Origin: Bog-793 sp963785415
GTDB taxonomy: Bacteria > Actinomycetota > Acidimicrobiia > Acidimicrobiales > Bog-793
DNA: 64,000 bases
Direction of reading: 5' to 3'
Assembly (NCBI GenBank): GCA_963785415.1
Contig: CAWAVB010000001.1
Location: 558,001-622,000, forward strand
Every line of letters begins with the position of its first letter. The stretch's first letter is position 1. Position numbers and translations under genes: made by a program. This document shows positions 9,349 through 20,433 of this stretch, piece after piece. The notes below the pieces were generated by a model. That model searched no databases. It was given only the letters and a program-made list of their open reading frames with translations, and was not told the DNA's origin.

Positions 9349-10056
9349 GTGACCCGCGAAACGACCGACGCGACCTTCCAGGCCGACGTCGTCGCCCGCT
9401 CGGCCGAACGGCCCGTCGTCGTCGACCTCTGGGCGCCGTGGTGCGGACCGTGCGGGACGCTCGGCCCCATCCTCGAGAAGGTCGTCGGCGAGACCGCGGG
9501 CGCGGTCGAACTCGTGAAGGTGAACGTCGACGAGAACCCGCAGGTCTCCGCCGCCTTCCAGGTGCAGTCCATCCCGGCCGTCTACGCGATGCGCGACGGC
9601 AAGGTCGTCGACGGCTTCATCGGGGCCGTGGGCGAACCCGCGGTGCGCGAGTTCGTCGGCCGCCTCTCCCCCAAGCCCTCCGAGGCGGATCGGCTCACCG
9701 AGGCCGGCGACGAAGCCTCGCTGCGCGCCGCGCTCGAACTCGAGCCGGACCACCCGGGCGCCGTCGTCGCCCTCGCCGAGCTGCTCGTCGGGCGGGGCGA
9801 CTCCGAAGAGGCGCTCACGCTGCTCGCCCGCGTCCCCGACTCCGACCGCACCCGACGGGTCGCCGCCCTCGCCCGGCTCTCGGCGAACGGCACCGGGCCC
9901 GCGGAGTCGGCCGAAGCACGACTCGACGACCTTCTCGCCAGGGTGAAATCCGACGACGGGGCGCGCCAGGAGTTCCTCGATCTCTTGGAGACGATGGACC
10001 CCGAGGACCCCCGCCGCGACCGCTACCGGCGGGCGCTCGCCTCGCGACTTTTCTGA
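9349..10056 (+). CDS. Thioredoxin-domain protein with C-terminal TPR-like region (CnoX/YbbN type)
   Basis: A 235-residue cytoplasmic protein. Residues 1-105 form a thioredoxin fold with the redox motif WAPWCGPC and the cis-proline loop QSIPAVYAMRDGKV. Residues 115-235 are helical repeats (EADRLTEAGDEASLRAALEL, VVALAELLVGRGDSEEALTLL) ending in a YRRALASRLF tail shared by CnoX/YbbN co-chaperones, which protect clients from oxidative over-folding and pass them to DnaK or GroEL. Unlike E. coli CnoX, whose active site has lost a cysteine, both cysteines are kept, so reductase activity is likely. It ends 3 nt before the folP2-like GTG. Confidence 0.85.
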   Translation: MTRETTDATFQADVVARSAERPVVVDLWAPWCGPCGTLGPILEKVVGETAGAVELVKVNVDENPQVSAAFQVQSIPAVYAMRDGKVVDGFIGAVGEPAVREFVGRLSPKPSEADRLTEAGDEASLRAALELEPDHPGAVVALAELLVGRGDSEEALTLLARVPDSDRTRRVAALARLSANGTGPAESAEARLDDLLARVKSDDGARQEFLDLLETMDPEDPRRDRYRRALASRLF

Positions 10057-10059
10057 GCC

Positions 10060-10917
10060 GTGGGCGCCCCGGTCGACGGCCGCCGGTTCGTGGAGCTCGG
10101 CAGCCGCCGTTACGACGTCACGACGCGCGTCCTCGTCATGGGGATCGTCAACCGCACGCCGGACTCGTTCTACGACCACGGCGCGACCTTCGAGCTCGAC
10201 CGGGCGCTCGCCCGTGCCGACCAGCTCGTTGCCGATGGCGCCGACATCATCGACGTGGGGGGCGTGAAGGCCGGGTCGGGTGACGCCGTCACCGTCGCCG
10301 AGGAGCTCGACCGGGTCGTGCCGGCGGTCGAGGGGATCGCCGCACGCTTAGACGTCGCCATCTCCGTCGACACCTGGCGGGCCGAGGTCGCCGACGCCGC
10401 CTTCGGCGCCGGGGCGGTGCTCGGCAACGACATCAGCGGGTTCGCCGACCCCGCCTATCTGCCGGCCGCGGCACGACACGGGGCGTCCGTCGTCGCGACC
10501 CACATCCGGCTGCGTCCCCGCGTCGACGACCCGGATCCGCGCTACCCCGGCGACGACGTCGTCGGCGCGGTCGAGCTCTTCCTGGCCGACCGGCTCGAGA
10601 TGGCGATCCTGGCGGGGATCCCGGCCGCACGGGTCCTCTATGACGTCGGGCTCGACCTCGGCAAGACGACGCCGCAGTCGCTGGAGTTGTTCCGCGCCAC
10701 GGCCCGCTTCGCCGCGATGGGGCAGACTCTTTTGTTGTCGGCCTCGAACAAGGGATTCCTCGGCGACCTGCTCGACCTGCCCGTCGACTTCCGCGAGGAC
10801 GCGTCGCTCGCCGCCGTCGCCTACGGCGTGGCGCGCGGCTGCCGCGTCGTGCGGGTCCACGACGCGGCCCGCGCCCGGCGGGCCGCAGACGTGCTCACCG
10901 CGGTGCTCGCCGCATGA
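10060..10917 (+). CDS. folP2: Dihydropteroate-synthase homologue of the FolP2 type
   Basis: A 285-residue TIM-barrel protein: MGIVNRTPDSFYDHG, then ADIIDVGGVKAGSGDAV, then ISVDTWRAEVA and a final arginine-histidine strand RVVRVHDAARARR. The DVGGVKAG sequence in place of the canonical DIGGESTRPG substrate loop, and NRTPDSFYD in place of NVTPDSFSD, match mycobacterial FolP2 (Rv1207), which is not thought to make dihydropteroate. I therefore call it FolP2-like rather than the folate enzyme; its reaction is unknown. GTG start 3 nt after the thioredoxin stop; its last codons overlap the holA ATG by four bases. Confidence 0.78.
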   Translation: MGAPVDGRRFVELGSRRYDVTTRVLVMGIVNRTPDSFYDHGATFELDRALARADQLVADGADIIDVGGVKAGSGDAVTVAEELDRVVPAVEGIAARLDVAISVDTWRAEVADAAFGAGAVLGNDISGFADPAYLPAAARHGASVVATHIRLRPRVDDPDPRYPGDDVVGAVELFLADRLEMAILAGIPAARVLYDVGLDLGKTTPQSLELFRATARFAAMGQTLLLSASNKGFLGDLLDLPVDFREDASLAAVAYGVARGCRVVRVHDAARARRAADVLTAVLAA

Positions 10918-11981
10918 CGGCGGGCCACCTCGCCGCCGACGGCGGGCCGCACGCCGCCTACCTCGTCCAGGCCGAGGACCCGGGACTCGTCAGCCAGGCG
11001 CTCTCCGCGCTCCTCGCCGAGCTCGAATCCCTCGACGGATCCGGCGCCGTGCCGGTCGAGGAGTACGGCGAGGTCGGGCGCGGCGACGCGGCAAGCAGCG
11101 AGCCGTTCGCCCTCGGCCCGGTCCTCGACGCCTGCCGCACGCCGCCCTTCCTCGCCGCCCGGCGGGTCGTCGTCGTGCGCGACGCGACGCTCCTCGACAC
11201 GGCCCAGGTCCGTGAGCTCGCCGCCTACCTCGCCGAGCCGCTCGAGACGACGGTGCTCGTCGTCGTGTGCCCCGGGCGGCGCGCCCCCGCCGCGCTCGTT
11301 GCCGCTGTCCGTGCCGCCGGTCTCGTCATCGACGGTGCGCCGGCGCCGAATGACCGCGCCCGGGGTCAGTGGATCGCCGATCGGCTCCGCGGCGCGCCCG
11401 TCCGCCTCACCCCCGAGGCGGTGGACCTGCTCGCCGAGCACCTCGGTGAGGACCTCGCCCGTCTCGACGGCTTGCTCGCCACGCTCGAGTCCGCCTTTCC
11501 GGCCCCCGGGGCCATCGACGCCTCCGAGCTCGCCCCGTTCCTCGGAGCCGCCGGCGGGGTGGCCCCCTGGGACCTCACCGACGCGATCGACGCCCGCGAC
11601 GTCCCCGCGGCGATCGCCGCGCTCTCCCGCCTCGTCGGCCCCGGGGAGCGCAACCCGTTCCAGGTCCTCGCCCTCCTCCACCGCCACTTCGGCGCGATGT
11701 TGCGGCTCGACGGCTCCGGCATCACCGACGAGGATTCCGCCGCCCAGGCGACGGGTCTGAAGCCCTATCCCGCGAAGAAGGCCCTCGCCTCGGCACACCG
11801 ACTCGGCCACGCCGGCATCGTCCGCGCGATTTCGCTGCTCGCCCGCGCCGACATGGACCTGCGCGGCGAGTCGGGCTGGCGCGACGAGCTCGTCCTCGAG
11901 GTCCTCGTCGCCCGGCTCGCCCGACCGCCGACCAGCCGGCCGCTGGCGCGCCCACCCGTCCGCCGGGCCCGGTCCCGGTGA
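10914..11981 (+). CDS. holA: DNA polymerase III delta subunit
   Basis: A 355-residue clamp-loader delta subunit, which opens the beta sliding clamp. The N-terminal part holds ALSALLAELES and, near residue 77, RTPPFLAARRVVVVRDATLL, the usual strand after the delta beta-binding helix; then LAAYLAEPLETTVLVVVCPGR, a three-helix lid with AVDLLAEHLGEDLARLDGLLATLE, and a collar with RNPFQVLALLHRHFGAMLRL and a conserved GLKPYPAKKAL near residue 283. The ATG overlaps the folP2-like stop (ATGA). The basic C-terminus overlaps the next GTG. The usual actinobacterial neighbours comEC and rpsT are absent. Confidence 0.85.
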   Translation: MTAGHLAADGGPHAAYLVQAEDPGLVSQALSALLAELESLDGSGAVPVEEYGEVGRGDAASSEPFALGPVLDACRTPPFLAARRVVVVRDATLLDTAQVRELAAYLAEPLETTVLVVVCPGRRAPAALVAAVRAAGLVIDGAPAPNDRARGQWIADRLRGAPVRLTPEAVDLLAEHLGEDLARLDGLLATLESAFPAPGAIDASELAPFLGAAGGVAPWDLTDAIDARDVPAAIAALSRLVGPGERNPFQVLALLHRHFGAMLRLDGSGITDEDSAAQATGLKPYPAKKALASAHRLGHAGIVRAISLLARADMDLRGESGWRDELVLEVLVARLARPPTSRPLARPPVRRARSR

Positions 11982-12805
11982 GCGCGGGGGCGTCCGGGTC
12001 CGACCCGGCAGAACTGCTCGAGGTGGCGACCCGTCTCGCCCGGGAGTCGGGCCAGCTCCTCGTCGAGGCGAGCCGGCACCGCCTCGACCGGCTGGCGCTC
12101 GCCGACACCGCCCGCCGCAAGTCCTCGACGACCGACCTCGGCACCGAGGCGGACCGGGCGAGCGAGCAGCTCATCGTCGGCGGCATCAAAAAGGCCCGTC
12201 CCGCCGACGGGCTGCTCGGCGAGGAGGGTAGTGAGCACGAGGGCACCTCGGGACTCACCTGGATCATCGACCCGATCGACGGCACGACGAACTTCGTCTA
12301 CGGCTTCGGGTCCTGGGCCGTCTCGATCGGCGTCGCCGACGCTGCTGGCGCGCTCGCCGGTGCCGTCTACGACCCACTGCGCGGCGAGATGTTCACCGCC
12401 GTCCGGGGCGCCGGATCGTTCCTCGACGGCAGGCGGCTCGGCCCCGTCGACGCGGTGGCCCTCGACGAGTCCCTCATCGGGACGGGCTTCAGCTACGCCG
12501 CCGTGAACCGCCGCAACCAGGCACGCCTGCTCCCGGTCGTGCTCCCCCGGGTGCGTGACATCCGCCGGGCCGGAGCCGCCTCGCTCGACCTGTGCTACGT
12601 GGGGGCGGGGCGGCTGAACGGCTACTACGAATCGGGCCTCCACCCCTGGGATCGCGCCGCGGGCCTCCTCGTCGCGACGGAGGCGGGGGCGGGGTTCCGT
12701 GACGTCGAGGGCCTCGACCCCCGACGCTCGACGCTCGTCGTCGCCCCGCCGGGTCTGCTCGAGGAGCTGCTGGCCCTCATCGTGGAGGCGGCGGCCCGGC
12801 GCTGA
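11978..12805 (+). CDS. Inositol monophosphatase family phosphatase
   Basis: A 275-residue Mg2+/Li+-type phosphatase with all family motifs: metal ligands in LGEEGSE (near residue 85), WIIDPIDGTTNFVYG (near 96) and WDRAAGLLVATEAGA (near 222). Substrates in the family include inositol-1-phosphate, histidinol-phosphate and 3'-phosphoadenosine-5'-phosphate; RAGAASLDLCYVGAGRLNGYYE is typical of the inositol/histidinol subgroup, but substrate cannot be fixed. The GTG start overlaps the holA stop by four bases, making it the fourth gene of the thioredoxin operon. Confidence 0.88.
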   Translation: MSAGASGSDPAELLEVATRLARESGQLLVEASRHRLDRLALADTARRKSSTTDLGTEADRASEQLIVGGIKKARPADGLLGEEGSEHEGTSGLTWIIDPIDGTTNFVYGFGSWAVSIGVADAAGALAGAVYDPLRGEMFTAVRGAGSFLDGRRLGPVDAVALDESLIGTGFSYAAVNRRNQARLLPVVLPRVRDIRRAGAASLDLCYVGAGRLNGYYESGLHPWDRAAGLLVATEAGAGFRDVEGLDPRRSTLVVAPPGLLEELLALIVEAAARR

Positions 12806-12898
12806 CTACCATGCCAGTGCCGCGGTGAGACGCCCGCGCGCAAGACGAGTAAGCGACCCGCCGCGACGCGGCCGTCGACAACGGAGGAACGAAGGCAG

Positions 12899-15247
<2,349 letters not shown>

Positions 15248-15280
15248 GCCCTCGATCGGCTCCGGGCGGTCGAGCCCGGT

Positions 15281-15292
15281 GCCCCGATCGGG
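15281..15292. terminator. Short GC palindrome after hppA, possible terminator
   Basis: CCCCGATCGGGG is a perfect 12-bp palindrome 35 bases after the hppA stop, in the gap where hppA and the SGNH hydrolase converge. There is no T run, so termination is only a guess. Confidence 0.3.
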
Positions 15293-15470
15293 GTGACATC
15301 ACCGATGGGCGCCGGGCTCGCGCCCCAAGGGATGACCACGACGGTCGCGCCATCTTTTCGGGCGCGGGTGCCGACACACCTCTGTTTCACGCCAGAAACG
15401 GTCGAAACGGCGACACGGCAATGTGGGCGAAGCGAGGACGTAACCGGCCGCCGGAGCGGTGATCGACGGG

Positions 15471-16598
15471 TCAGAGCTTGATGTGCCAGATCCCTTCGAT
15501 ACGACTGACGACATAGTCGCCGAGCAGGTCGGTGCCGCCGCCCGGGTCGATGTGGACCCCGTCCGGGTCGCGCACCTCGACGAGGCTGCCGCTCGCGTTC
15601 GGCAGGAACGCGGCGTACTGGCCGGCCGAGTTCGAGAACAGCTTCCAGGTGGGGATGAACACGACGTCGCGATAGCGCTTGGCCTGGCTGATGTAGATGG
15701 CGTTCAGGTACGCCATGTGGGACCCGAACGTCGGGTCCTCCATGATCGGCAGGCCGACCCACAGCACGTGGGTCCCGGCGGCGGTCGCCTCGGTCATCAC
15801 CTCGTCGACGCGCTGGGTGTAGACGCTCGTCCAGAGCTTCGTGCCGGTGAAGGCGACCTGACCGTTCGTGATGAAACCCTGCCAGTCGTTCCCACCGAGC
15901 ATGACGACGACGAGCTGCGGGTGGTAGCGCTGGAGCTGCTGGGCGAGCACCGCGGGCCAGTCGAAGTAGCCCTCGTTGGAGAGCCCGGTGTCGCCGACCG
16001 CGTTCTGCAACAGGTGGACCCGCGGGTCACCACCGAGCTCGTCGGCGAGTCCGAAGCCGAGGTCCTCACCGAGCGAGTCGCCGATCTCGAGGATGGTCAT
16101 CGGCTTCGCCGTCGTCGGCGACTTGAGCGGCGGCGGGCCCTTCGGGGGCACCGGCTTTTTCGTGCGGTGCCCGGCTCCCCCCGCGGTGGGCGCAGCCGCC
16201 GGGGTGACCACCCCGCCCGGCATGCCGCGGGCGACCCCGCCGAGCGCCCGGCGGCCCCCGTTGATCACCCGGTCGAACCCCAGGAACTCTGCTGGCCGGG
16301 CGATCGGACACCGGATTGACAGCGCCTCGCTGCGGCGAGCGCCGAGTGGCGATGCGCTCGCCGGGTTCTCGAGCTGACGGACGTCGAGGAATGTCCAAAG
16401 GGACAAACAGACCACTCCGACGAGGGCGACGTAGCCCGCCGAGGCGAAACCTCGGCGGACACCCCCGTCGGCGGGGCGAGCCGCGAGGCGCCCGAGTCGA
16501 GCCGAGGACGCCGCCGCCTCCGCGTCTCCGTCGCCCAGTCCCAACCGTGCTCGCATCGGCGCCAAGTCAAGCACTGTTGCCTGCGCTCTCGGTGTCAT
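15471..16598 (-). CDS. Membrane-anchored SGNH/GDSL hydrolase (DUF459-like)
   Basis: A 375-residue protein: cytoplasmic N-terminus of about 48 residues, one membrane segment (GYVALVGVVCLSLWTFL, near 55-71), a proline/alanine/lysine-rich linker to about 165, then an extracytoplasmic SGNH esterase domain. Catalytic blocks are IGDSLGEDLG (nucleophile serine), the GGNDW block with the oxyanion asparagine near 240, and the Asp-His pair in DPDGVHIDP near 350. Relatives deacylate cell-wall polysaccharides or act beside acyltransferases. It converges on hppA and is divergent from whiB. The ATG at 16598 has GGGGAG directly before it, too close for a good ribosome site, so a later start is possible. Confidence 0.78.
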   Translation of the reverse strand: MTPRAQATVLDLAPMRARLGLGDGDAEAAASSARLGRLAARPADGGVRRGFASAGYVALVGVVCLSLWTFLDVRQLENPASASPLGARRSEALSIRCPIARPAEFLGFDRVINGGRRALGGVARGMPGGVVTPAAAPTAGGAGHRTKKPVPPKGPPPLKSPTTAKPMTILEIGDSLGEDLGFGLADELGGDPRVHLLQNAVGDTGLSNEGYFDWPAVLAQQLQRYHPQLVVVMLGGNDWQGFITNGQVAFTGTKLWTSVYTQRVDEVMTEATAAGTHVLWVGLPIMEDPTFGSHMAYLNAIYISQAKRYRDVVFIPTWKLFSNSAGQYAAFLPNASGSLVEVRDPDGVHIDPGGGTDLLGDYVVSRIEGIWHIKL

Positions 16599-17185
16599 CT
16601 CCCCACGGGTTTCTCGCTCGCTTTCTCGGACCGGTAGGCAAGGCTGAGCGGCACCCGGGGCCGAGCGACGGCGACGAGGGGGCGCCCGCCGCGCCCGCCC
16701 GGCTGGCGGTCGGCGAGGTCACGGTGACCGGTCGCCGTCCACCGCGTCGGGCGGCGAGGAGAAGACGAAGCGCCGCTGCCGCGATCGCGCGAAAGAGCGA
16801 GCCCGCGGCGAAAGAAACAACCGCGCCGGGGTGACGCACCGCCGAAGGAGAAGTACCCGGGGAACGATCCCGAACGAGATCCAAAATCGCTCGTCGGCTC
16901 AGCACGGCGGGGTCTTGCTCGTCCCACCGTCGGGTCGCCACCCGTGACCGCGTCGCCCGAGATGGCATGACAGGGCGAGTTTGGGGTCGAATACGCGCCG
17001 GTTTGCCTGCTCGTCCCGGCCGGGCGGACGAGCGCGATTTTGGCGAGACCCTTGCCAGTCCGCTCCGGCCCGCATACGATCGGCGCCACCGACCCGGCGG
17101 GGTCGGTAAACAAAGCACTTCACGTGGACGAGTCGCACGAACGGCAACGCTTCCTTGTGAATGTGTGCACGAATACGGGGGCGGG
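16599..17185. other. 587-base non-coding gap between divergent SGNH hydrolase and whiB
   Basis: No supported gene; the ORFs here are low-complexity arginine/proline frames. It must carry both promoters. The AT-richest part is the last 90 bases before whiB (GGTAAACAAAGCACTTCACG and onward). TGTGAATGTGTGCACG at 17156-17171 resembles half of a CRP site, matching only three of five bases in the second half. Confidence 0.5.
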
Positions 17186-17506
17186 ATGCCGACGGACAGC
17201 CGCCGGGGCGGGAGCGTGGCTCTCACCTGGAGCAGGGCGATCGAATGGGACTGCGCCGACTGGCGCAACCGGGCCGCGTGCCGCGACACCGATCCCGACC
17301 TGTTCTTCCCCGTCGGCACCACCGGGCAGGCCGTCGAACAGATCGAAGCCGCAAAGTCCGTGTGCGCCCAGTGCGCGGCGCAGCCGGAATGCCTGGAGTT
17401 CGCCCTGGCGACGAACCAGGAGTCCGGGGTGTGGGGTGGCGCCTCGGAGGAGGAGCGCCGCAAGCTGCGCAAGACCTGGCTCGCCGAACGGCGCCGGGCC
17501 TCCTAG
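17186..17506 (+). CDS. whiB1: WhiB-family iron-sulfur regulator, WhiB1 type
   Basis: A 106-residue Wbl protein. The [4Fe-4S] ligands are the four cysteines in DWRNRAAC, SVCAQC (two) and PEC, followed by the turn GVWGG and the basic end EEERRKLRKTW used for DNA or sigma-factor contact. RNRAACRDTDPDLFFPVGTTG and the cluster spacing match WhiB1/WblE, which is nitric-oxide sensitive and binds the housekeeping sigma factor. The start is ATG 17186 after a purine-rich GGGGGCGGG; GTG 17217 is a shorter alternative. It converges on pdtaS, giving the same pairing as Rv3219-Rv3220c in Mycobacterium tuberculosis. Confidence 0.9.
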   Translation: MPTDSRRGGSVALTWSRAIEWDCADWRNRAACRDTDPDLFFPVGTTGQAVEQIEAAKSVCAQCAAQPECLEFALATNQESGVWGGASEEERRKLRKTWLAERRRAS

Positions 17507-17523
17507 ACGAGGCGGCCGGCGAC

Positions 17524-18999
17524 TTAGACGGGGGCGGCCGGCTCCGACGCCACCGGGATCGAAAGACGCACGATGGCACCGCCGTCGTTGGTGACCGCGA
17601 TCGACCCCCCGAGCTGTGAGCGCACGAGGTCGCGCACGATCGACAACCCGAGCCCGGTCGAGCGGTCGATGTCGAATCCGGGCGGGAATCCCGCGCCGTC
17701 GTCGCGGACCTCGACCTCGAGCTGCTCGGGCCCCGGGATGAAGACGAGATCGACCACGAGCGACGTCGAGTCCACCCCGACGTGGGCGTGCTCGACGGCA
17801 TTCTGCAAAAGCTCGGCGATGACGAGCGAGAGCGGCGTGGCGATGTCGGCGTTGAGGTCGCCCGCGTCGCCGGTCACCCGGATGACCACCTCGGTCGAGT
17901 CGACGACGGCGTCCCCGGCGAGCTCGACGAGCGAAGGCACGATCTCGCCGAAGGGCACCTGCGCCGAGGGCTCGCGGGCGAGGACCTCGTGGACGACGGC
18001 GATGGCGCGCACCCGACGCTCCGCCTCGACCAGGGCGTCCTGGCCCTCGCCTTCCTCCATCCGGCGCGACTGCAGTCGCAGGAGTGACGAGATCGTCTGC
18101 AGGTTGTTCTTCACACGGTGGTGCACCTCACGGATCGCGGCGTCCTTCGAGAGCAGCAACCGGTCCCTCCGCCGCAGATCGGTCACGTCTCGGAGCAGCA
18201 TCGCCGCGCCGACGACCGTGTTGGCCTCGATAAGCGGGATGCAGTGGATGAGGACGACGACCTCGGGGCGCCGCTCGATCTCCTCGATGACGGGGAGTCG
18301 GTTGGAGAACACGGTCGAGACGGCGTGGGTTTCGGCCTCGAGCGGCTCGAGCCTGGACCCGACGATCGCCGAGACGATCCCCATCCGGTGCAGGGCGTTC
18401 ACCGCGTTCGGCGAGGCGAAGGTGACCCGGCGGTTCTCGTCGAGGACGATCACGCCGTCGCCGACGCGCGGCGTGTCCCCGACCGTCGCGGTGGCGGTGT
18501 GGAACGGGAAGAGCCCGGCGTTCACCATCGACGCGAGTCGCTCGAAGATCCTCCGGTAGACGCGCTCGAGCCCGCCGGTCCGCCGCCCGGTGCGCGGGGA
18601 CCAGACCCGCTCGAGCACCGCCACGACGGCCCCGGCCCAGCGCACCGGGATGCACTCGCACCGCACGGGGCCCATCTCGCCGCCGTAGGGGCGCTCCCCG
18701 ACCAGGATGACGGCGGTCCGCCAGGCTTCGGCGATGAGCTTCGCCTCGGCCTCCTCGGCAACCTCGCCGACGAGGTCCGACTCGAAAAGCGTCTGGCTCG
18801 TCGTTGGACGCATCTGCCCGAGCACGGCGAAATGCTCCGGCGCGCTCCCGGGAGGCTCCTCGGCGACCGGCACGTAGAGCACGAGGTCCGAGAACGACAG
18901 GTCGGCGAGCATGCCCCAGGACCCCATGAGCCGCTCGAGGTGATCCTGCGCCGCCTCCGGCAGGTCGCCGAGGAAACGGGTGAGCTCCGACGAGGTCAT
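17524..18999 (-). CDS. pdtaS: PdtaS-type sensor histidine kinase (GAF-PAS-HisKA_2)
   Basis: A 491-residue cytoplasmic kinase without membrane segments. Residues 1-150 match the PdtaS GAF-like sensor (LADLSFSDLVLYVPVAEE, RPTTSQTLFESDLVG), 175-285 a PAS domain (GVIVLDENRRVTFASPNAV), then the HisKA_2 phospho-acceptor in EVHHRVKNNLQTISSLLRLQ near residue 290 and the ATPase N-box VIAELLQNAVEHAH with DDGAGFPP and GLGLSIVRDLV. In mycobacteria PdtaS phosphorylates PdtaR, an RNA-binding ANTAR antiterminator; no ANTAR gene is in the window. Its ATG overlaps the PHP-hydrolase stop by four bases (ATGA). Confidence 0.9.
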   Translation of the reverse strand: MTSSELTRFLGDLPEAAQDHLERLMGSWGMLADLSFSDLVLYVPVAEEPPGSAPEHFAVLGQMRPTTSQTLFESDLVGEVAEEAEAKLIAEAWRTAVILVGERPYGGEMGPVRCECIPVRWAGAVVAVLERVWSPRTGRRTGGLERVYRRIFERLASMVNAGLFPFHTATATVGDTPRVGDGVIVLDENRRVTFASPNAVNALHRMGIVSAIVGSRLEPLEAETHAVSTVFSNRLPVIEEIERRPEVVVLIHCIPLIEANTVVGAAMLLRDVTDLRRRDRLLLSKDAAIREVHHRVKNNLQTISSLLRLQSRRMEEGEGQDALVEAERRVRAIAVVHEVLAREPSAQVPFGEIVPSLVELAGDAVVDSTEVVIRVTGDAGDLNADIATPLSLVIAELLQNAVEHAHVGVDSTSLVVDLVFIPGPEQLEVEVRDDGAGFPPGFDIDRSTGLGLSIVRDLVRSQLGGSIAVTNDGGAIVRLSIPVASEPAAPV

Positions 19000-19913
19000 C
19001 GACGGACACCCCGCCCGTCGAGCTCCGGCGACACCACGAGCGGCACGTCGTGGCCGACGCGAGCCCGGAAGGCGCGCAGCGTCCGATAACCGGCCGCCTG
19101 GGCGAAGCCACCGAGCTCGCGGGCCCGTTCACCGACGCGTCCGGGCCCGTGAGAGTCCGAAGCGGTCGTGACGGGCACGTGTCGAGCGGCGAAGCGCTCG
19201 AGCAGCGTCACCGCCGGGAACTGCTCGCCGGCCGGGGTACCCCAGCCTGCCGAGGAGATCTCGGCGGCCATCCCGGAGGAAGCGGCGGCCTCGGCCATCC
19301 GGTCGTGACACTCGTCGAGGGTGGCCGCCGACGGACGGCGCCCGGCGAGCTTCACGAAGTCCGGGTGGGCGAGCACGTCACAGGTCCGCGTCCCGGCGAG
19401 CTCGCAGAGCGCCTCGGTGTAGCGCCGCCACACCTCCTCGACGTTGCGGCGATCCCACTCTGCCGCGCAGACCTCGTCGTGGAGGAGGTCGAACTGCCAG
19501 ATTCCGAGCCAGTGCACGGAACCGAGCAGGACGTCGAAGGGATACCCCTTGAGCAACCGGGCGACCGCGTCCATCTTCCCGGGGTAGTAGTCGACCTCGA
19601 GACCGACGACCACCGGGAGGCCGGCGTCGCGCGCCGCGGTGGCGGCCGTCACGTACGCGTCGAGGTCGGCCGTCGCGTGGTGGTCGAAATACGCGCCCAT
19701 CGTCGCGGCGAAGGGCGACGTCGGCGCGTCTTTCCAGAAGTCCCCCACCGCGGCCCGGCCCTGACGGAACCGGAAGAAGTGCTCGGTGAGCGCGATCTCG
19801 GCGACACCCTCCCGCGCCGCCTGCTCGCAGTAGGCGGCGAGGCGCTCGAGCCGTTGCTCGGCGGCCTCGGCCCGCTCGGCGTGCGGCCACAGGTGAACGT
19901 GGTAGTCGATCAC
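18996..19913 (-). CDS. PHP-domain phosphoesterase, histidinol-phosphatase-like
   Basis: A 305-residue metal-dependent hydrolase of the PHP family. Metal ligands appear in order: DYHVHLWPH at the N-terminus, LTEHFF near residue 42, the glutamate in VGLEVDYYPG near 101, LLGSVHWLG near 130, LAHPDFVK near 190, and TTASDSHGP near 255. Members are histidinol phosphatases or other phosphoesterases; no his genes are adjacent, so substrate is open. The GTG start is preceded by TACCAT and six bases (GACGCC), the leaderless layout. It is the first gene of a two-gene operon with pdtaS. Confidence 0.82.
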   Translation of the reverse strand: MIDYHVHLWPHAERAEAAEQRLERLAAYCEQAAREGVAEIALTEHFFRFRQGRAAVGDFWKDAPTSPFAATMGAYFDHHATADLDAYVTAATAARDAGLPVVVGLEVDYYPGKMDAVARLLKGYPFDVLLGSVHWLGIWQFDLLHDEVCAAEWDRRNVEEVWRRYTEALCELAGTRTCDVLAHPDFVKLAGRRPSAATLDECHDRMAEAAASSGMAAEISSAGWGTPAGEQFPAVTLLERFAARHVPVTTASDSHGPGRVGERARELGGFAQAAGYRTLRAFRARVGHDVPLVVSPELDGRGVRR

Positions 19914-19919
19914 GGCGTC

Positions 19920-19925
19920 ATGGTA
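19920..19925 (-). promoter_or_regulatory. Putative -10 element, leaderless start of the PHP hydrolase-pdtaS operon
   Basis: On the minus strand TACCAT is followed by GACGCC and the GTG at 19913; no ribosome site lies between. Confidence 0.45.
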
Positions 19926-20036
19926 GGCCCGCCGGTCCGACCTCCCGGCGGGACCGGTGACGCCACGCGCCCTCGCCGATCGCCCTCGCGACCAGCGTCA
20001 TAGGGCGTCGCGGGGCTTTTCGGCACCCGGTCGGCG

Positions 20037-20273
20037 CTAGGGCGCGCCGAAACCGACGCGCCGGTCCTCGGCGGTCCCGCCGACTTCGACGTAGGCGACC
20101 TTGGCCGTCGGGACGCCGACGCGGCGGCCGCGGCGATCCGTCAGCCACAGCACCCCGTTGGCGTCGGCGAGCGCGGCCTCGATATCGGCGAGCACGTCCT
20201 CACGGGTGACGTCGTCGCCGACTTCGACGTCAAGTTCCTTCGTCGACTGGATGATCCCGATCCGTACGTCCAC
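20037..20273 (-). CDS. DUF3107 family small protein
   Basis: A 78-residue acidic protein beginning DVRIGIIQSTKELDVEV and ending with VPTAKVAYVEVGG....RRVGFG, the two conserved blocks of DUF3107 (TB9.4/Rv3208A in M. tuberculosis). Its function is unknown; the family is nearly universal in actinobacteria. The GTG start at 20273 has AGGAG seven bases upstream on the minus strand, and the frame beyond it to 20792 is an artefact opposite the NfeD gene. It is divergent from the NfeD/stomatin pair. Confidence 0.82.
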   Translation of the reverse strand: MDVRIGIIQSTKELDVEVGDDVTREDVLADIEAALADANGVLWLTDRRGRRVGVPTAKVAYVEVGGTAEDRRVGFGAP

Positions 20274-20433
20274 GCGCCAGCTCCTGGTCGAGTACCCGGC
20301 CCATCGTAGAAGGAGAAGCCACGTCCACCCGCGGACCCGGCCGAGCCACGCCCAGGGTACGCTCAACATCGAGCTTCGCGTTCCTGCGCGCGGCCCCCGG
20401 GCGGCATTTTTGTCGTCGCTGGAGGGAGGACCT

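Noticed and set aside
8400..10283. Continuation of the metH frame past 8400 as a 1,480-residue protein
   Set aside because: Homology stops near 8395 and the later text is arginine/proline-rich, overlapping three real genes.
17156..17171. CRP-like site TGTGA-N6-GCACG upstream of whiB
   Set aside because: The second half matches only three of five bases and lies too near the start codon to be convincing.
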